Program-made: the position numbers and the translations under genes
Origin: Prevotella sp.
GTDB taxonomy: Bacteria; Bacteroidota; Bacteroidia; Bacteroidales; Bacteroidaceae
Direction: 5' to 3'
Length of the DNA: 64,000 bases
Assembly (NCBI GenBank): GCA_017650905.1
Contig: JAGCDZ010000019.1
Span: 1 to 64,000 of the forward strand
In this document: positions 7,888 to 15,328 of the stretch, piece by piece
Position numbering within the stretch: position 1 is the stretch's first letter
Layout: the number at the start of each line of letters is the position of its first letter
Notes under the pieces: generated by a model
What the model saw: only the letters and a program-made list of their open reading frames with translations
The model's database searches: none
What the model was told of the DNA's origin: nothing

Positions 7888-8610
7888 TTAGTCTTTATCA
7901 GTTTTTGCTCCCAAAGTCCAACCATGGTCGCCGTGGTATATCATCTGATGGGTCATCCCACCATCGATACAGATGTTCTCGCCTGTGATGAAGCCCGCCT
8001 TGTCGGAACAGAGATAGAGCACCATGTTTGCAATATCCAAGGGATTGCCCACACGCTCGACTGGCTGCTGCACGGCATCGGGCCCCTCGTAAACGGTATA
8101 AGCGGTGTCAATCCAACCAGGCGAAATGCTGTTCACACGTACCTTGCCCGCCAGACTTACGGCAAGAGCATGGGTCAGTGCAGCAATGCCACCTTTTGCA
8201 GCCGTGTAGCTCTCTGTCTGCGGCTGGCTCATGCGGTCACGTGAGGACGAGATGTTCACAATGGCTGCACCTTCGGCGAAATACGGAGCAAAGAGTTTTG
8301 CGAGATAGAACGGAGCCGTTACGCCTACGCTCATAGCATATTGGAACTCCTCGTAGCTGCACTCGTTGATGCCCTTCATCAGCGGCAGGGCATTATTAAT
8401 AAGGTAATCCACATAGCCATGCTGCTCTATCACTTCTTTAGCGAACAATTCAAGTACTTGTTTGTCTGCAAGGTCGCCAACAAAGTGGTCGCCCTGCTGC
8501 TTATCTATTACACAAGCTGTAGCTCCTACTTTCTGAAATTCTTCCGCAATACATCGTCCGATGCCCTGTGCACCACCAGTTATAACGACAACTTTTCCTC
8601 TGAAATCCAT
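7888..8610 (-). CDS. Short-chain dehydrogenase/reductase (SDR)
   Basis: 240 aa from MDFRGKVV. Classical SDR: NAD(P) loop TGGAQGIGRCIAEEF, LINNALP, catalytic SSSRD ... YTAAKGG (Ser, Tyr, Lys), SPGWIDT and the C-terminal GENICIDGGMT. The -7 element at 8660-8653 rules out the ATG at 8655; an ATG at 8631 (MRKASRA) remains possible. It is the first gene of a reverse-strand run with the carboxylesterase. Substrate unknown. Confidence 0.9.
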   Translation of the reverse strand: MDFRGKVVVITGGAQGIGRCIAEEFQKVGATACVIDKQQGDHFVGDLADKQVLELFAKEVIEQHGYVDYLINNALPLMKGINECSYEEFQYAMSVGVTAPFYLAKLFAPYFAEGAAIVNISSSRDRMSQPQTESYTAAKGGIAALTHALAVSLAGKVRVNSISPGWIDTAYTVYEGPDAVQQPVERVGNPLDIANMVLYLCSDKAGFITGENICIDGGMTHQMIYHGDHGWTLGAKTDKD

Positions 8611-8630
8611 TGCTCTACTTGCTTTTCTCA

Positions 8631-8733
8631 TAAATACATTTAAATCTGAGGACAAAGATAGTGATAATTACGGAATTATCGCTATATTTGCACCAAGAAT
8701 TAGCATTGTTTATCATGTAACCCAACAAAAAAC
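8631..8733 (+). promoter_or_regulatory. Divergent promoter region, copy of the module at 40426-40501
   Basis: It contains TATATTTG at 8683-8690 for the rightward esterase and TATCTTTG on the reverse strand at 8660-8653 for the SDR. Between them is the palindrome GATAATT-ACGG-AATTATC. From 8658 to 8733 it matches 40426-40501 at about 71 of 76 positions by my count. TAAATACATTTAAATCTG at 8631-8648 recurs at 43017-43034. Confidence 0.7.
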
Positions 8734-8739
8734 AAAAAT

Positions 8740-10209
8740 ATGAGACTGAAAAGTGCTACAATCCTCGTACTCATGCTGTTGCCGATGATTGCACAAGCAC
8801 AGCGTCAACAGTATCAGCAAGTGAACGACATTCCCTACACAATGTCAGCCGATGACTATGCTCAGGAGCGCTGCAAGCTCGATGTCTATTACCCTACGAA
8901 TCAAAAGGATGCGCCCGTGGTGGTGTGGTTCCATGGTGGTGGTATTGAAGGTGGCGAGAAGCACATCGATCCGCAGCTCAAGAATAGTGGTTTGGTGGTC
9001 GTCGCCGCCAATTATCGCTTGCTACCAAAAGCAAAAATCGACGATATCCTGGATGATGCCGCAGCTGCCGTGGCCTGGACTTACAAGAACATTGAGAAAT
9101 ACGGCGGCAGCCATCGCAAAATCTTTGTGGCCGGACACTCCGCAGGTGGCTATCTCTTGGACATCATCGGCTTAAATAAGAAATGGCTCGCCAAGTACGG
9201 CGTTGATGCCGATTCCTTGGCCGCCCTCGTACCCTTCAGTGGACAGTGCGTGACGCACTATAACATCCGCAAGCAACAGGGCATTTCGCCCTTGCAGGCC
9301 ACCATCGACCAGTATGCTCCTCTTACCTACGTCCGTCCTGATGCACCACCTATGGTCATTATTTCTGGGGATAGGGAGTTGGAACTCTATGGCCGCTATG
9401 AGGAACAGGCCTATTTCTGGCGCATGTTGAAACTCGTAGGCCACAAGGACGTGACGCTCTACGAGATGCAGGGCTACGACCACGGTTCGATGCCGCAACC
9501 CGCTTACAAGATTCTAAAAGACCATATCCGACGTCTGACTGCCAAAATGACTTCGGTCCTGCCTAAACCGACCATCAAAACTCAACAGCAGGTCGAGTAT
9601 AGCTTCAAATGGCAACCCGAATACCTGCGTCGAACGGCCAGCATAGATGAGACGAATCCTACCGTCCTCCACCTGGAAGCGAACAACGGCTACTACGACC
9701 TCACGGCCGAGACCGGCGCTATTATCAGTCAGCTTCGCGACTTCACCGTTTCAGTCCATTTCAAGGTCAGTTCCGAGAACCAGCTCGACGGCTACGGCCA
9801 CTTCCTCTTCGCCTTCTCCCAACTGGCAGAGAATAGCGCCCACGAAGGTCCATATATGGCTATGCGCCTGAACGAGCAGCGTTTTGAGATCTCTACTGGT
9901 GGCTATGAACATGAGCAGATCATCATGCAGGGCGGCAAGCCTAAGCGCGATGTGTGGATTCATGCCCTTTACCGTCAGCAGGGCCACAAAGGCGAGTTAT
10001 TCCTCGATGGCAAACTTATCGGACGGAACGACAACATGCCCATCCTCGCAGAGATTTTCCGCAATGCCCCCGCCAACTGCTGGATAGGCCGCGCGCCCTT
10101 TCGTGGCGACAAATACCTAACTCAGACCGATGTGGCCGACTTCCGCATCTTCAACTACGCCGTCAGCAATCAGGAACTTCGGCAGTTGAAGCAAACAGTA
10201 GTCAAGTGA
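8740..10209 (+). CDS. Secreted alpha/beta-hydrolase esterase with C-terminal LamG-like domain
   Basis: 489 aa with a signal peptide (MRLKSATILVLMLLPMIAQA). Residues ~25-270 are an esterase/lipase fold: oxyanion motif WFHGGG, nucleophile GHSAGG, acid ISGDREL, His GYDHGS, like the BD-FAE/AXE esterases. Residues ~310-489 form a concanavalin-like LamG sandwich (FTVSVHFKVSSENQ, GELFLDGKLIGRND, CWIGRAPF, TDVADFRIFNYAVS). The second domain probably binds carbohydrate. It is transcribed from the duplicated promoter module and is divergent from the SDR. Possible role: removing acyl groups from plant polysaccharide. Confidence 0.88.
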   Translation: MRLKSATILVLMLLPMIAQAQRQQYQQVNDIPYTMSADDYAQERCKLDVYYPTNQKDAPVVVWFHGGGIEGGEKHIDPQLKNSGLVVVAANYRLLPKAKIDDILDDAAAAVAWTYKNIEKYGGSHRKIFVAGHSAGGYLLDIIGLNKKWLAKYGVDADSLAALVPFSGQCVTHYNIRKQQGISPLQATIDQYAPLTYVRPDAPPMVIISGDRELELYGRYEEQAYFWRMLKLVGHKDVTLYEMQGYDHGSMPQPAYKILKDHIRRLTAKMTSVLPKPTIKTQQQVEYSFKWQPEYLRRTASIDETNPTVLHLEANNGYYDLTAETGAIISQLRDFTVSVHFKVSSENQLDGYGHFLFAFSQLAENSAHEGPYMAMRLNEQRFEISTGGYEHEQIIMQGGKPKRDVWIHALYRQQGHKGELFLDGKLIGRNDNMPILAEIFRNAPANCWIGRAPFRGDKYLTQTDVADFRIFNYAVSNQELRQLKQTVVK

Positions 10210-10248
10210 TTGAATAAAATAAGATAATTATTCTTTTCGTTATTAGGC

Positions 10249-10277
10249 ATTCATTTTTCGTGATGGAAAGAATGAAT
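10249..10277 (+). other. Imperfect hairpin in the 10210-10333 gap
   Basis: ATTCATT (10249-10255) pairs with AATGAAT (10271-10277), extended by TTTC/GAAA. It has no following T-run. A TATTTTTG-like -7 box overlaps 10302-10309. Nothing else is seen in this gap. Confidence 0.3.
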
Positions 10278-10333
10278 AGTGCTATTTGTGCAGATAATGA
10301 TTATTTTTGCAGGAACAAATAGTTTATAATGGC

Positions 10334-11125
10334 ATGAAAGGATTCATTGGAGAAATGCTGGGGACGTTTATCCTCACGTTTTTAGGCTGTAGCAGCGTGG
10401 CTGTGGCCGTACTTTTCGGAGAGTATAACAGTATCTTTCAGATTGGACTTGTTTGGGGTATCGCCGTGACGCTGGCCGTCTTCCTGACGCGACATATTTG
10501 CTACGCCCATCTGAACCCTGCTGTGTCGGTGGCGATGGTTGTCGCCGGCAGAATGAAGGCGAAGATGCTGCCGGGTTATCTTCTGGCGCAACTCGCGGGC
10601 GGCATTATGGCGGGGGCGATGCTTTACATCCTCTTCGGCCCGTCGATTGCGCAGTATGAGTTGACGCACGACATCGTGAGGGGTACCGCCGCCTCGATGG
10701 GTACTGCCCGCATGTTCGGCGAGTTCTATCCCAACCCTGGCGACGCCATTGCGACCGTCTCGCTGCCCCTCGCCATGCTGGCGGAAGGTTTCGGCACCAT
10801 GATGCTCGCCCTCTTCATCTTCGGACTGACGGAGGACTGCAACGTGGGCAAGCCCTCATCCGACCTACAACCTCTATTCATCGGCCTCACCGTGTCGAGT
10901 ATCATCTTCTTCGTTGCTCCTCTCACGCAGGCCGGCCTCAATCCCGCCCGTGACTTCGGTCCACGCATCGTAGCATTTCTGATGGGGTGGGGCGATGCTG
11001 CCCTGCCCGATGCCGTTGGCGGTTGGTTCTGGGTCTATATCCTTGCGCCCATCCTCGGCGGTGCCGTCGCCGCACTCCTTTTCAAATACATACTCGAACC
11101 CATCAACAAAAACAAGAATTTATAA
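10334..11125 (+). CDS. MIP-family aquaglyceroporin
   Basis: 263 aa, six membrane helices and both pore motifs: HLNPAVSVAM in the first half and GLNPARDFGPR in the second. Asp after NPAR is the hallmark of the glycerol-conducting subgroup. The start is taken at ATG 10334; the longer frame begins with a TTG that lies inside the -7 box. Aquaglyceroporins pass glycerol and also As(OH)3. Directly downstream are a COG0523 GTPase (4 nt) and an ArsC-type arsenate reductase, so an arsenite channel role, as known for AqpS in Sinorhizobium, is the best reading of this context. No ArsR gene is present here. Confidence 0.9.
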   Translation: MKGFIGEMLGTFILTFLGCSSVAVAVLFGEYNSIFQIGLVWGIAVTLAVFLTRHICYAHLNPAVSVAMVVAGRMKAKMLPGYLLAQLAGGIMAGAMLYILFGPSIAQYELTHDIVRGTAASMGTARMFGEFYPNPGDAIATVSLPLAMLAEGFGTMMLALFIFGLTEDCNVGKPSSDLQPLFIGLTVSSIIFFVAPLTQAGLNPARDFGPRIVAFLMGWGDAALPDAVGGWFWVYILAPILGGAVAALLFKYILEPINKNKNL

Positions 11126-11129
11126 AGAT

Positions 11130-12215
11130 ATGAAACAGACCAGACTGATTATCGCCGGCGGATTTCTCGGAGCCGGCAAGACGACCCTGATATGGGATGT
11201 GGCGCAGCGGCTGATGGCCAAAGGACTGCGCGTGGGACTGATTACTAATGACCAGGCGCCGGAGCTCGTCGACAGCCGACTGCTGCGCCAAGCCAATCTG
11301 CAGGTGAAGGAAGTGGCCGGCAGCTGCTTCTGCTGTAATTTCGACGGCTTTACCAATGCTATCAAAGGGCTCCGTAAGGAGGTAGAGGCCGACGTGATTC
11401 TCGCCGAGCCCGTGGGTAGCTGTGCCGACCTGACCGCCACCATCATCCGTCCGCTGAAGAAATACCTCGACACGGAGGTACTCGTATCGCCTCTGACGGG
11501 TCTCTCTGACCCAATGCGCTTGAAGTCAATTATCTATGGCGGCGACGGTGGGCTGCACGAGGATGCGGCCTACATCTACCGCAAGCAGTTGGAGGAGAGC
11601 GAGGTGATCCTCATTACCAAGACCGATCTGCTGACGGAGACCGAACAGGAGAAACTGAAGAAGGACACCCAAACCTGCTTCCCCCACACGACGGTGATGA
11701 CCGCCAGCGTGCAGAACGGCATCGGCGTGCTAGAGTGGCTGGATGAAGTGGCCAACCGTCAGGGCAGTGGGAAGAAGATCCTCGACATCGATTACGATAA
11801 GTATGCTCATGGCGAGGCCGTCCTCGGTTGGCTTAATGGCACTGTGGCGGTAACTGATAGTAAACCAGTCTATTGGGATATACTGCTGAAGGATATCATG
11901 AACGGACTCGCGAAGGTGGTGAAAAAGGAGAAGCTGCGCGTGGGTCACATCAAGGTGATTGCCGAGAATGGGCCGCAATACGCCGTTGGCAACATCACGG
12001 GCGACGCTGCTACGCTGCAACTGCGCGGTACGGCCGGCTCGGGCGAGAACCTGAAGTTGATCGTCAATGCCCGCGTAGAGACCACACCCGAACATCTGAA
12101 TGAACTGGTGAAAGATGTGCTCGCCACAGCCATCGACGACCAGTACGACAACGAAATCCTCGCCTGGCGCTTCCTGCAGCCGGGACGCCCGAACCCGACA
12201 CACCGAATCGTTTAA
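11130..12215 (+). CDS. COG0523 (CobW/ZNG-like) GTPase
   Basis: 361 aa, cytoplasmic. Walker A GGFLGAGKTTL at residues ~9-19, the metal-binding CxCC motif of the family (AGSCFCCNF), LAEPVGSC as Walker-B-like region, and ITKTD as the base-specificity motif. The C-terminal ~130 residues form the variable CobW_C-like domain. Such GTPases deliver metals to target proteins. It starts 4 nt after the aquaglyceroporin and ends 12 nt before arsC, so it is translated as the middle gene of a three-gene operon; its metal or metalloid substrate is unknown. Starts upstream of 11130 would run inside the porin gene. Confidence 0.9.
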   Translation: MKQTRLIIAGGFLGAGKTTLIWDVAQRLMAKGLRVGLITNDQAPELVDSRLLRQANLQVKEVAGSCFCCNFDGFTNAIKGLRKEVEADVILAEPVGSCADLTATIIRPLKKYLDTEVLVSPLTGLSDPMRLKSIIYGGDGGLHEDAAYIYRKQLEESEVILITKTDLLTETEQEKLKKDTQTCFPHTTVMTASVQNGIGVLEWLDEVANRQGSGKKILDIDYDKYAHGEAVLGWLNGTVAVTDSKPVYWDILLKDIMNGLAKVVKKEKLRVGHIKVIAENGPQYAVGNITGDAATLQLRGTAGSGENLKLIVNARVETTPEHLNELVKDVLATAIDDQYDNEILAWRFLQPGRPNPTHRIV

Positions 12216-12227
12216 ATTCCTAAAGAA

Positions 12228-12734
12228 ATGAGAACAATCACAAAAATCCTATTGGTCTGTCTTGCCCTACTCATGGGCGTAACAACATTGAATGCACGAA
12301 AGCACGGCATCAAGGTGCTGGTGCTCTGTACAGGCAACACCTGTCGCAGTCAGATGGCCCACGGCCTGCTCGAGTCTTACGGTAAGGACCTCGCTGTCTA
12401 TTCTGCCGGTGTCAAGGCCGAGCCTCGTGTCAATCCTAAAGCCGTGCTGGTGATGCGGGAAATAGGCATCGACATCGGCGACCACAAACCATGCCAAGTG
12501 GATGAATACATGAACGAGGACTGGGATTATGTCATCACCGTGTGCGACAATGCCGACAAGACCTGTCCAATCTTTCTTGGCAACGTGAAGCATCGTCTGC
12601 ACATTCCTTTTGAAGACCCCAGCAAGGTGACTGAAGGTTCCTATGAGTTCAGGATGAACGAGTACCGCCGCATCCGCGATGAGATTAACGACAAGTTCTT
12701 CAAACTCTATTGTGACATGGAGGAGAGGAAATAA
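12228..12734 (+). CDS. arsC: Thioredoxin-coupled arsenate reductase with a signal peptide
   Basis: 168 aa. The low-molecular-weight phosphatase fold is clear: P-loop LCTGNTCRS (Cys34 ... Arg40, CX5R) and the cysteine pair VCDNADKTCP (Cys106 and Cys113), which corresponds to the redox pair Cys82/Cys89 of Staphylococcus ArsC. This triad separates arsenate reductases from plain phosphatases. Unusually, residues 1-~23 form a good signal peptide (ITKILLVCLALLMGVTTLNA) before the fold begins, implying a periplasmic enzyme. The start is supported by the 12-nt spacing to the GTPase gene. A strong terminator follows. Confidence 0.85.
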   Translation: MRTITKILLVCLALLMGVTTLNARKHGIKVLVLCTGNTCRSQMAHGLLESYGKDLAVYSAGVKAEPRVNPKAVLVMREIGIDIGDHKPCQVDEYMNEDWDYVITVCDNADKTCPIFLGNVKHRLHIPFEDPSKVTEGSYEFRMNEYRRIRDEINDKFFKLYCDMEERK

Positions 12735-12773
12735 AGCAAAGAAGGAGTGGCCAAGCCACTCCTTCTTTGCTTT
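12733..12773. terminator. Bidirectional terminator
   Basis: A perfect 19-bp stem (12733-12751 with 12755-12773) around a 3-nt loop. It separates the rightward arsC operon from the leftward 24-kb cluster; both genes end within a few bases of it. Confidence 0.9.
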
Positions 12774-12775
12774 GT

Positions 12776-14050
12776 CTACTTAATCTTGTAGGCTGCGAAA
12801 TACTCGCCGTGCCTCAGATACAGGATACCGTTGTTGATAGACATGTGTGCCCAGTAGGGGCCGCTGCCCTTAGCCACGCGAAACTTACTGACCACATCGA
12901 ACTTCTCAGGCGTGGGATTCACGAGACCCACGTTGCCACGGCGCTCGTCGTAGATGAAGAGCTTGTTGTCAGCCGAGATGATGGAGCCTTTGCCGGCGCC
13001 GCCTGACCACTTTGTCTCGTAGTCGGTCTTGCCTGTCGCCCAGTCTACGCAGCACCAAGCACCATCGTTGTTGTTGATCCAGTTCGAGCCGAAGATCTTG
13101 CCGTTGACGAGCACGTAGCCGCCGTGGTGGGTGTCGAGCGTCTCATTGCGCCAGGTGCAGGTGACGCTCTTTAAGTCGTCGGCCAATTGCAGTTGGAAAC
13201 CGTTGATGTCATAGCCGTGGCAGAAGAAGATTTTGCCGTCCTTGTAGAGGGCCGAGTTGGGGGCGATGTTGTCGCGGCCGCGGCCTCCACCGCCGCCAGA
13301 GTGACGAGGACCCCAGTCGTCGAAGGTCCACTCGATGTTACCATTGTCGGGATTGACGCCAACGACGGTCTGACAGGTGGAACCGATGATCTGGCGCTTG
13401 CCCTTGTACTCGATCATGATGGGCGAGACGTAGCCCGACTTTTCGCCGATGGCGCGGGTCTTCCAGATTTCCTCACCAGTGTTGCGGTTGAGGGCCACCA
13501 TCGTCGTCATGTTGCCGCAGGGCGTATAGATCACCTTGTCGTCATACACCAGCGGGCATTCGGCGGTGCCCCACATGCCGGTCTGGCGCTGGTACTTCGT
13601 GCCGCCATCGACCTTCCAGAGGATCTTGCCTTCCTTGATGTTGATGCATACAATCTCGGCCATGCCACTGATGACATAGGCCTTGCCGTCGACGATGGCG
13701 GGCGTGGTACGGGTCTCGGGATAGGACTGTCTCCAGGGGCTGCCGTACTCAACGGTGTATTGCTTCTTGCCGTCGAGCGTGTAACACTGGAAGACCTCCT
13801 GTGTGCCATCCTCGTTCAGGCCGGTAATGTACACCTTGTCGCCCACGACGAGCGGCGTGGAGTAGCCCTTGCCAGCGTCCTCGGTCTCGAACACGAGCGC
13901 GGGACCGGCTTCCGGCCATTGACTTAACAGTCCCTTGTCGGGGTAATTACCATTGTGTTCCGGGCCGCGCCAGCCGTAGGGCGTGACCTGTGCTATGGCG
14001 ACCGTCGTGGCGGCGGCCATGAGCATGATTGAAAGAAACTTCTTGTTCAT
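12776..14050 (-). CDS. Secreted PQQ-like beta-propeller protein (cluster, last gene)
   Basis: 424 aa with signal peptide (LSIMLMAAATTVAIA). Repeated blades with the tryptophan-docking pattern: WRGPEHNGNYPD at the start, then AYVISGMAEIVCINIKEGKILW, MVALNRNTGEEIWK and VVGVNPDNGNIEWTF. It lacks the dehydrogenase domain and calcium/PQQ ligands, so it resembles BamB or Pkwa-like propellers, used as scaffolds. A poly-Gly segment (SGGGGGRGR) interrupts one blade. It is a close paralogue of the next gene upstream and ends the operon at a terminator. Likely surface or periplasmic. Confidence 0.85.
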   Translation of the reverse strand: MNKKFLSIMLMAAATTVAIAQVTPYGWRGPEHNGNYPDKGLLSQWPEAGPALVFETEDAGKGYSTPLVVGDKVYITGLNEDGTQEVFQCYTLDGKKQYTVEYGSPWRQSYPETRTTPAIVDGKAYVISGMAEIVCINIKEGKILWKVDGGTKYQRQTGMWGTAECPLVYDDKVIYTPCGNMTTMVALNRNTGEEIWKTRAIGEKSGYVSPIMIEYKGKRQIIGSTCQTVVGVNPDNGNIEWTFDDWGPRHSGGGGGRGRDNIAPNSALYKDGKIFFCHGYDINGFQLQLADDLKSVTCTWRNETLDTHHGGYVLVNGKIFGSNWINNNDGAWCCVDWATGKTDYETKWSGGAGKGSIISADNKLFIYDERRGNVGLVNPTPEKFDVVSKFRVAKGSGPYWAHMSINNGILYLRHGEYFAAYKIK

Positions 14051-14080
14051 ACGCTTAACATTTTAAAATTGGTGAATATT

Positions 14081-15328
14081 CTATTGTTTGATGTTATAGG
14101 CAATGAGTGCGGTGCCGTGACGGACGTAGAGCACGCCGTCGAAGATGGTGGGATGGGAGAAGCAGGCGCCGGAGCCGTCGGTGATGCGGAACTCGCTGAC
14201 GACGTCGAGCCGCTCGGGATTGATGCGGGCCAGTCCCATCGTGCCGCGACGCTCATCGAACATGTAGAACATGCCGTCGGCCATGATGAGCGCACCGCGA
14301 CCCTTTCCGCCGGCCCACGGCTGGTGGTAAAACACGCGGCCGGTCTCGATGTCGAGGGCCGCCCACTTGTGCTTGTCGCCCGTGCTGCCATAGACCACAC
14401 CGTCAATCTCGATCATGCCACCCATATAGAGGTCGATCTCCTTGTTCTTCCAAAGCAGCGTGACGGCGCTGAGGTCATTGGCCATCTGGTACATCGTGCA
14501 ACCGTGGCCGTCGCCCAGGCTGACTAAGAGTTTGCCTTGGTAGAAGACTGGGCTGTTAATCATGGCGTTCAGCCATTTCTTCGTTTCGAGGGCGGGCGTC
14601 CATTGGCCATCGTTCCAAAGCATCGTTCCTGTCTCAGGATCGATGCCAAAGACATGCATCTCCGTGCCACCGATAATTTGCCGATGGCCGTTCCACTCGA
14701 CGATACGCGAGGTGCAGTAAGTGGCAGGGTCGCCGAAACCCTTGGTCTCCCAGACAACCTCGCCCGTCAGCTTGTTGAAAGCCGCCATGCAGATGTCCTT
14801 GCCGCAGGTGGTGACGATGACCTTGTTGCTGTCAATCAGTGGGTGTTCGCAGATGCCCTGGTCATTGGGCGTGAGGTTATACTTATTCCAATAATCAACG
14901 GTCCATAGGACCTTTCCATCGGTGCGATTGAGGCAGACCAGTTCGCCCATGTTGCTGACCATGTAGAGACGGTCGCCGTCGATGACGGGCGTGGAGCGAG
15001 TCTCCTGGAAAGACTTCGTCCAGGCGTGGCCGTAGGTCACTTGCCAGACCTTCGTGCCGTCGAGTTTGAAGCAGGTCAACTGTTCTTGCTGCTCGTCCTC
15101 GGTGAGGCCAGCAGTATAGATAAAACCATCACTGACCAAGGCGCTGGAGTTACCTTTGCCAGCGTCGTTGACAACCCAAAGTTTCTCAGGACCGCCATCG
15201 GGCCATTCCTTCAGGAGATTCTTCTCGTCGGGATAGATACCGCAGTGGTTGGCACCACGGAAGTCGATGTGCTGGGCGTGGAGGCCGATAGCGCTGAACG
15301 CTAAGAAGAGGATGAGAATATGTTTCAT
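14081..15328 (-). CDS. Secreted PQQ-like beta-propeller protein, paralogue of the neighbour
   Basis: 415 aa with signal peptide (ILILFLAFSAIGLHA). It has the same plan as the 12776 gene: FRGANHCGIYPDEKNLLKEW, LYMVSNMGELVCLNRTDGKV, ICMAAFNKLTGEVVW and VFGIDPETGTMLWND, ending LYVRHGTALIAY. The two therefore arose by tandem duplication. Its start overlaps the permease stop by 4 nt (ATGA), so it is coupled to the ABC exporter genes. Role: probable extracytoplasmic scaffold or cargo of the cluster. Confidence 0.85.
   Translation of the reverse strand: MKHILILFLAFSAIGLHAQHIDFRGANHCGIYPDEKNLLKEWPDGGPEKLWVVNDAGKGNSSALVSDGFIYTAGLTEDEQQEQLTCFKLDGTKVWQVTYGHAWTKSFQETRSTPVIDGDRLYMVSNMGELVCLNRTDGKVLWTVDYWNKYNLTPNDQGICEHPLIDSNKVIVTTCGKDICMAAFNKLTGEVVWETKGFGDPATYCTSRIVEWNGHRQIIGGTEMHVFGIDPETGTMLWNDGQWTPALETKKWLNAMINSPVFYQGKLLVSLGDGHGCTMYQMANDLSAVTLLWKNKEIDLYMGGMIEIDGVVYGSTGDKHKWAALDIETGRVFYHQPWAGGKGRGALIMADGMFYMFDERRGTMGLARINPERLDVVSEFRITDGSGACFSHPTIFDGVLYVRHGTALIAYNIKQ

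Noticed and set aside
10307..10333. TTG start extending the aquaglyceroporin
   Set aside because: The TTG is part of the -7 promoter element, so it cannot be within the mRNA.
13187..13927. 246-aa forward ORF opposite the PQQ-like gene
   Set aside because: Low-complexity Val/Asp/Gly/Ala translation that mirrors a clear propeller gene on the other strand; no start context.
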